Assembly: GCA_902790885.1 (NCBI GenBank)
Contig: CADATR010000054.1
Coordinates: forward strand, 1 to 10,466
Length of the DNA stretch: 10,466 bases
Reading direction: 5' to 3'
Origin: an uncultured Eubacteriales bacterium
Lineage (GTDB): Bacteria > Bacillota_A > Clostridia > Peptostreptococcales > Anaerovoracaceae
Under the pieces are notes generated by a model, which did not search any database, was not told where the DNA came from, and worked only from the letters and a program-made list of their open reading frames with translations. This document shows, in pieces, positions 7,237 through 10,466 of this stretch; within the stretch, counting starts at the first letter, position 1; every line of letters starts with the position of its first letter. The position numbers and the translations under genes were made by a program.

Positions 7237-9445
7237 GATAAAAGCATTCAGGAGCGATGCCATCGACAAGGCGACAGGCAGAGCTAAATACAGCGCTGAC
7301 TTCTATTCACACGACATGCTGTATGCAAAGATATTGTGGCCGCCGCGTCCGCATATAAAGGTGCTGAAGATCGACACATCTGAGGCTGAAAACGCTGAAG
7401 GTGTATATGGGATCGTGACTCGAAAGGATATCACCGGTCCGAATCTTACTGGAGTATTTACGGTATTCGACCGCCCTATACTGGTCGGCGAAGGTGAAGA
7501 GACCCAGTACGGAGCGGATGCATTGGCGATCGTTGCCGCTGAGACAGAAGATCAGGCAGCGAGAGCTGTCGACATGATAAAGGTAGAATATGAGGAACTG
7601 CCCGCTGTGTGCAGCGCTGATCAGGCAATCGCTCAGAATGAGACTCCGATGATCGAGCGTTCAATCAAAAGGGGAGATATCGAAAAAGGATGGGAAGAGG
7701 CTAAAGTCACAGTCGAGCTGGATCTGAATATTCCTCTTGGAGAGCATGCGTATATCGAGCCCGAAGGCGGCTATGCATATATAGGCGATAACGGAGTGAT
7801 AAATGTTTATGCCGGAACGCAGGATATAATCCAAAATCTCCACGCTGTATGCAATGCTCTAGACTATCCATATAACAAGGTGAGACTCAGCGCTCCATAC
7901 GTAGGCGGAGCATTTGGAGGAAAGCATCTTCTGACTGTGCAGCCTTACCTCGTACTCGCTGAGCAGATCCTGCAGAGACCTATAAATCTTACATGGACCA
8001 GAGAAGAGTCTATATCATTCAGCTGCAAAAAGCAGGGACCTAAAGGCAAGGTAAAAATAGGGCTTACCGCTGACGGAAAGGTCTGCGCCCTGGCGGGGCG
8101 TATAGACGGGTCCGCCGGTGCGTATATGGCTAATGCAGGTGATAATTGTTTTGGGGTACTTAATGGAATGGTTGGTCCTTACGATCTTCCGAATGTTGAT
8201 CTCGAGGGTTATATGTGGAAAACCACAGATCCTGAGCAGGGAGCATTCAGATCGGTAGGAGCGGCAGATGGAGTACTCATTTTCGAAACGCTTCTTACAG
8301 CCGCGGGCCGCAAACTTGGATTGAGCCAGCTTGAGGTCCGAAAAAGGAACTGGCTGACCAAACCTGAGCAGATAGAGGCAATGGAGCCATACCTTATGAA
8401 GGTCGCTTCACCTGAGTGGCCGGTCGAAAAACTCACAGACATGGTTTACGAGGAGGCAGGCGAGCTTCCGAAGCCGTGCGGACACAAAGTTTACGGTCGG
8501 GGGATCGGCATAGCCAAGGCATCATATGCTATAGGTAATACAGATTATCATTCCGGGTCCAGCACACAGATAGACATGATGCTTGACGGCACAGTTACGG
8601 TCAGGATAGGATTTCCTGAACTCGGGCAGGGCGTCACTGCAGTAGCGGTCTTTGCGGCATCTGAGGCTCTGGGGATCGACCCTGACAGAGTAAATGTGAT
8701 AAGAAGTGACAGTCAGCTCATGCCACCGGCAGGAGCTGAAGGATTCTCGCAGGCGACCGGTGCTGTATCAGGAGCAGTCGTCAGAGCGTCAAAACGCCTT
8801 AAGGAACTGCTCGTAAGCAAGGCGCAGGCATGCCTTGATACGGATGAAGACCTAGAATTCAGGCAAGATGGATTCTACAGCAAAGAGTGGGAACTCAGAC
8901 TCCCGTGGGCAGATTTCCGTGAATACTGCTATGCAAAAGTAGAATATCTTACGGCGACTGACAGAGTGCGTCACGGCAAGGAGACTGAAAATGAATATGG
9001 CGTAACTCCTGTAGTATGCCTGGCAGATGTCGAGATCGATACAGAAACAGGTGAGATGAAAGTCCTGCAAATGATACAGAGCCATGATATAGGACGCGTT
9101 ATTCAGCCTGAGAGCGCACGCGGACAGATGCTCGGTGCCGCTGTAATGAACATGGGACTATACACTATGGAATCATTCCTTACAGAGAATGGCACAGTCA
9201 GGACTCCGTCACTTGCTGAATATGTAATACCAACAGCAATGGATATCCCTCAAAAGAATAAGATACTGTTCCTTGAAGGAAATCTGGATCCTAACTGCCC
9301 GTTTGGAGCAAAGGGAATAGGTGAGCACGGCATGTATACAACGGCAGCAGCCATTTCAAATGCGATACAGGATGCGATAGGCGTGCCATGTCTGCATCTG
9401 CCTGTTACATCTGAAGAGCTCCTCAGAGCGATGGGGAAACTATAA
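7229..9445 (+). CDS. Molybdenum hydroxylase, molybdopterin-binding large subunit
   Basis: This 738-residue catalytic subunit of the xanthine dehydrogenase family hydroxylates a carbon, usually next to a ring nitrogen, using water as oxygen source. The N-terminal ald_xan_dh_C-type domain (about 10-115) precedes the molybdenum domain. Seen landmarks are AGTQ with Q198 (equivalent of the Mo-contacting Gln), VGGAFGGKH (225-233), GxPELGQGV with the expected second Gln region, and the C-terminal GAKGIGE, whose Glu699 corresponds to the catalytic base. Two blocks depart from family norm: FRSVGAADG (340-348) replaces the usual FRGFGxPQ, and PAGAEGFSQATGA replaces the usual GSR-type loop. The length is slightly short of common 750-790-residue relatives. 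Start is set by GGAGGA (7217-7222), inside the small-subunit gene. No maturation factor gene is visible here. The substrate is undetermined; a purine or other N-heterocycle is likely. Confidence 0.94.
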   Translation: MDKIKAFRSDAIDKATGRAKYSADFYSHDMLYAKILWPPRPHIKVLKIDTSEAENAEGVYGIVTRKDITGPNLTGVFTVFDRPILVGEGEETQYGADALAIVAAETEDQAARAVDMIKVEYEELPAVCSADQAIAQNETPMIERSIKRGDIEKGWEEAKVTVELDLNIPLGEHAYIEPEGGYAYIGDNGVINVYAGTQDIIQNLHAVCNALDYPYNKVRLSAPYVGGAFGGKHLLTVQPYLVLAEQILQRPINLTWTREESISFSCKKQGPKGKVKIGLTADGKVCALAGRIDGSAGAYMANAGDNCFGVLNGMVGPYDLPNVDLEGYMWKTTDPEQGAFRSVGAADGVLIFETLLTAAGRKLGLSQLEVRKRNWLTKPEQIEAMEPYLMKVASPEWPVEKLTDMVYEEAGELPKPCGHKVYGRGIGIAKASYAIGNTDYHSGSSTQIDMMLDGTVTVRIGFPELGQGVTAVAVFAASEALGIDPDRVNVIRSDSQLMPPAGAEGFSQATGAVSGAVVRASKRLKELLVSKAQACLDTDEDLEFRQDGFYSKEWELRLPWADFREYCYAKVEYLTATDRVRHGKETENEYGVTPVVCLADVEIDTETGEMKVLQMIQSHDIGRVIQPESARGQMLGAAVMNMGLYTMESFLTENGTVRTPSLAEYVIPTAMDIPQKNKILFLEGNLDPNCPFGAKGIGEHGMYTTAAAISNAIQDAIGVPCLHLPVTSEELLRAMGKL

Positions 9446-9489
9446 AACGATACAAGAAATTCTTCATAATAATCCACCAACCTCATTTT

Positions 9490-9512
9490 AAAGCCCTTAA
9501 CAGGGCTTTTTT
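9490..9512 (+). terminator. Intrinsic terminator of the operon
   Basis: A perfect 8-bp stem, AAAGCCCT (9490-9497) and AGGGCTTT (9502-9509), encloses the 4-base loop TAAC. The right arm runs into a T-tract (six T at 9507-9512). It lies 44 bases after the large-subunit stop codon and has the form of a Rho-independent terminator on the + strand. It most likely ends the nine-gene transcript. Confidence 0.9.
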
Positions 9513-9525
9513 CATTCCTTTGATA

Positions 9526-9647
9526 GTAAGCGCAAAGTAATGGGGTGTAATTGGCACTTTGGATTCGGAGCATTTTACTCCAATTCCAACTAGTATTATG
9601 AAGCTCAGATCATGGACTTACAATCCACCCTTATACTTGGCGCTTAC
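9526..9647. mobile_element. 122-bp inverted-repeat element with IS66-like ends (MITE or deletion remnant)
   Basis: The sequence GTAAGCGC at 9526-9533 is exactly repeated in inverse as GCGCTTAC at 9640-9647. Aligned as inverted repeats, the outer 22 bases (9526-9547 against 9626-9647) match at 18 positions. An inner inverted repeat, 9561-9570 with 9578-9587, pairs at 8 of 10 positions. Ends beginning GTAA with imperfect repeats of about 20-30 bp are known for IS66-family insertion sequences. No transposase fits in 122 bp, so this would be a non-autonomous element or an internally deleted copy. The flanking 8 bases (CTTTGATA and ACATATTA) are not duplicates, so a fresh target-site duplication is absent. 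The inverted repeats are seen directly; the IS66 link is from recalled family features. Confidence 0.55.
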
Positions 9648-9760
9648 ACATATTAAATCAGGGATTGGATGAATATACATTAACAAATTTAGGAGGCATA
9701 TTAGTTCCTATACATAGATTACTGTATTACAAACAGCACCATATATATGATTAATCATGG

Positions 9761-9786
9761 TCAGGAGGGGAGTGATCTTCTCCTGA
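9761..9786 (+). promoter_or_regulatory. Hairpin of unknown role
   Basis: TCAGGAG (9761-9767) pairs perfectly with CTCCTGA (9780-9786) across a 12-base loop that could add two G-U pairs. Only three T follow, so it is at best a weak terminator. It abuts the ACCAT...ATGGT dyad just upstream. The left arm contains AGGAGGGG, which looks like a ribosome binding site and would be hidden by the hairpin, but no start codon and frame worth calling follow. Confidence 0.4.
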
Positions 9787-9837
9787 TTTCGCGCTTAATA
9801 GCAAAAGTAAATTCTACAAAATGACGTGAATTTGAGC

Positions 9838-9849
9838 TGTGAGCTCACA
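9838..9849. promoter_or_regulatory. Perfect palindrome TGTGAGCTCACA, possible operator
   Basis: This 12-bp sequence is its own reverse complement. It lies about 90 bases before the start of the broken frame, where an operator for that gene could sit. The half-site TGTGA resembles CRP or LacI-family half-sites, but the central spacing of two bases is not the CRP spacing of six. No matching copy is seen before the operon genes in this window. The role is speculative. Confidence 0.3.
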
Positions 9850-9935
9850 ATCACGAAAAAACGTACTGTATCTTCTTGAAAAATAGTGTAAAATTCAAGC
9901 CGTTGAATGTAAAAGTAAAAGTTGAATCTGCATTT

Positions 9936-10295
9936 ATGCAACTGAAGGCAAAACAGGATTATGATGAAGTCAAGGAAATCCTTTTGGATTACGGCCTTGA
10001 TCACGGATAAGAAACTTATGGTGACGGAAGCTTTGACTACTATGTTGGAGATCCGGAAGGGGCTGACAGGCTGACTATTGAATTTGATCGTGAAGGCATA
10101 ATAAGGGAAGCACAATACATTATAGCATCAAACGGCTGGCAGATATTATTATATGAAACAGGTAAGCTGGGCGTATGTGTTGGGATAACCTTGAATGATA
10201 GAAACGAGACGTTTGATGAGGGAGAGTTTAAAGATGCATTTGAGTATGCGAAATTGTTACCAGATTGGCATGATGCTTCAGATGATGAAGATTGA
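9936..10295 (+). pseudogene. Small acidic protein gene broken by an in-frame TAA
   Basis: From ATG 9936 the frame encodes 24 residues (MQLKAKQDYDEVKEILLDYG then LDHG), meets TAA at 10008-10010, and continues open in the same frame for 94 more codons to TGA at 10293-10295. The part after the stop begins ETYGDGSFDYYVGDPEGADR and ends in a very acidic tail (DASDDED). Both halves have protein-like composition, helix then strand patterning, and one shared frame, so a point change to TAA in a former gene of about 119 codons is the simple explanation. The second half has no in-frame ATG, GTG or TTG near its beginning, and no strong ribosome site precedes 9936, so the 5' end may also be lost or lie upstream (the frame stays open back to 9843). 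I do not recognise the family. A sequencing error at 10008 is an alternative. Confidence 0.55.
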
Positions 10296-10336
10296 TGTGA
10301 CTCATTTGATGCAAAATCTAAATCACATAAAGGTTT

Positions 10337-10364
10337 AAGGCCAAGGCAAAGTGCCCTGGCTTTT
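10337..10364 (+). terminator. Probable intrinsic terminator after the broken gene
   Basis: AAGGCCAAGGCA (10337-10348) pairs with TGCCCTGGCTTT (10352-10363) with one A-C mismatch and one G-U pair, around a 3-base loop AAG, and runs into TTTT (10361-10364). It lies 41 bases after the TGA of the broken frame, where a terminator for that gene is expected. The T-tract is short, so efficiency is uncertain. Confidence 0.6.
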
Positions 10365-10466
10365 AACATGCCCGAAACCAGGAGTTTCGCTACCCGATGG
10401 GTAGGCGGGGATCGAAGCTGCGAGGAGATGCCGAAAAATCAGAAAAAAAAAAAAAAAGAAGGTTTT
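10365..10466. other. GC-richer segment with two adjacent hairpins and an A15 tract
   Basis: After the terminator-like hairpin, two perfect stems sit side by side with no gap: CGAAAC/GTTTCG (10373-10378 with 10384-10389, loop CAGGA) and CTACCC/GGGTAG (10390-10395 with 10399-10404, loop GAT). A G-rich stretch follows (GGCGGGGATCGAAGCTGCG, from 10404), then a purine-rich segment and 15 consecutive A at 10443-10457. No reading frame is credible. The compact paired structure suggests part of a structured RNA or the leader of a gene beyond the window, but it matches no RNA family I can name. Confidence 0.4.

Larger units (their letters stand above)
9446..9935. other. AT-rich intergenic region with several dyads, no intact gene
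   Basis: Between the large-subunit gene and the broken frame there are 490 bases without a credible gene. Besides the terminator and the IS66-like element it holds a 12-bp perfect palindrome ATGATTAATCAT (9747-9758) inside a wider ACCAT...ATGGT dyad (9738-9761), a hairpin TCAGGAG/CTCCTGA (9761-9767 with 9780-9786), and a 12-bp perfect palindrome TGTGAGCTCACA (9838-9849). I found no confident sigma-70 promoter pair. Open frames here on either strand are short, lack ribosome sites and have biased composition, so I treat them as chance. Confidence 0.6.

Noticed and set aside
7229..9445. Selenocysteine in the molybdenum subunit or neighbours
   Set aside because: All nine operon frames are uninterrupted by internal TGA, and the only internal stop in the window (at 10008) is TAA.
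9838..9849. CRP-type site
   Set aside because: The half-sites TGTGA and TCACA are separated by two bases, not six, and this kind of organism does not usually rely on CRP.
9795..10115. Minus-strand open frame of about 106 codons opposite the broken gene
   Set aside because: Its Phe/Ile-rich product is what the reverse of a Lys/Glu-rich AT-rich frame gives, there is no ribosome site, and it overlaps the better-supported + strand frame.
10040..10369. Minus-strand open frame of about 109 codons near the window end
   Set aside because: The Ser-rich product mirrors the acidic + strand frame and starts inside the terminator-like hairpin; no ribosome site is seen.
1..10466. CRISPR array, tRNA, rRNA, phage or toxin-antitoxin system
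   Set aside because: No regularly spaced direct repeats, tRNA-like cloverleaf, rRNA segment, phage gene or recognisable toxin-antitoxin pair was found on reading both strands.

Overview
The window looks like chromosomal DNA from an anaerobic, low-to-mid GC Firmicute, most likely class Clostridia. This is an inference from very strong AGGAGG-type ribosome binding sites, heavy AGA/AGG arginine use, a Gram-positive style lipoprotein binding protein, and an anaerobe-type iron-sulfur flavoprotein. I cannot name the genus.

Positions 1-9445 hold nine genes, all on the + strand and tightly spaced (overlaps of 8 bases, gaps of 1-94 bases). They probably form one transcription unit that begins upstream of the window and ends at a clear intrinsic terminator at 9490-9512. 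In order they are: the ATPase of an RbsA-type importer (5' end cut by the window), its RbsC-type permease, an iron-sulfur flavoprotein of the NADPH-dependent FMN reductase superfamily, a lipoprotein binding protein, a DUF917 (S-methyl thiohydantoin desulfurase family) protein, a small DUF6506-like protein, and the FAD, [2Fe-2S] and molybdopterin subunits of a xanthine dehydrogenase-family molybdenum hydroxylase. A 15-bp stem-loop separates the transport half from the enzyme half.

The simplest joint reading is an uptake-and-catabolism cassette. The importer brings in a small molecule, and the three-subunit molybdenum enzyme hydroxylates it or a derivative. The DUF917 and DUF6506 proteins would process it further, and the flavoprotein would handle electrons. 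The importer family is usually annotated as a sugar transporter, but the enzymes point to an N-heterocycle (purine, hydantoin, thiohydantoin or similar). The substrate is not readable from sequence, and this combination is the best candidate here for an undescribed pathway.

Positions 9446-10466 differ: they are more AT-rich and contain no intact gene that I can defend. They carry the operon terminator and a 122-bp element bounded by inverted repeats with IS66-like GTAAGCGC ends. They also hold several short palindromes, a small acidic reading frame broken by an in-frame TAA (9936-10295) with its own terminator-like hairpin, and a GC-richer stretch with two adjacent perfect hairpins ending in a run of 15 A.
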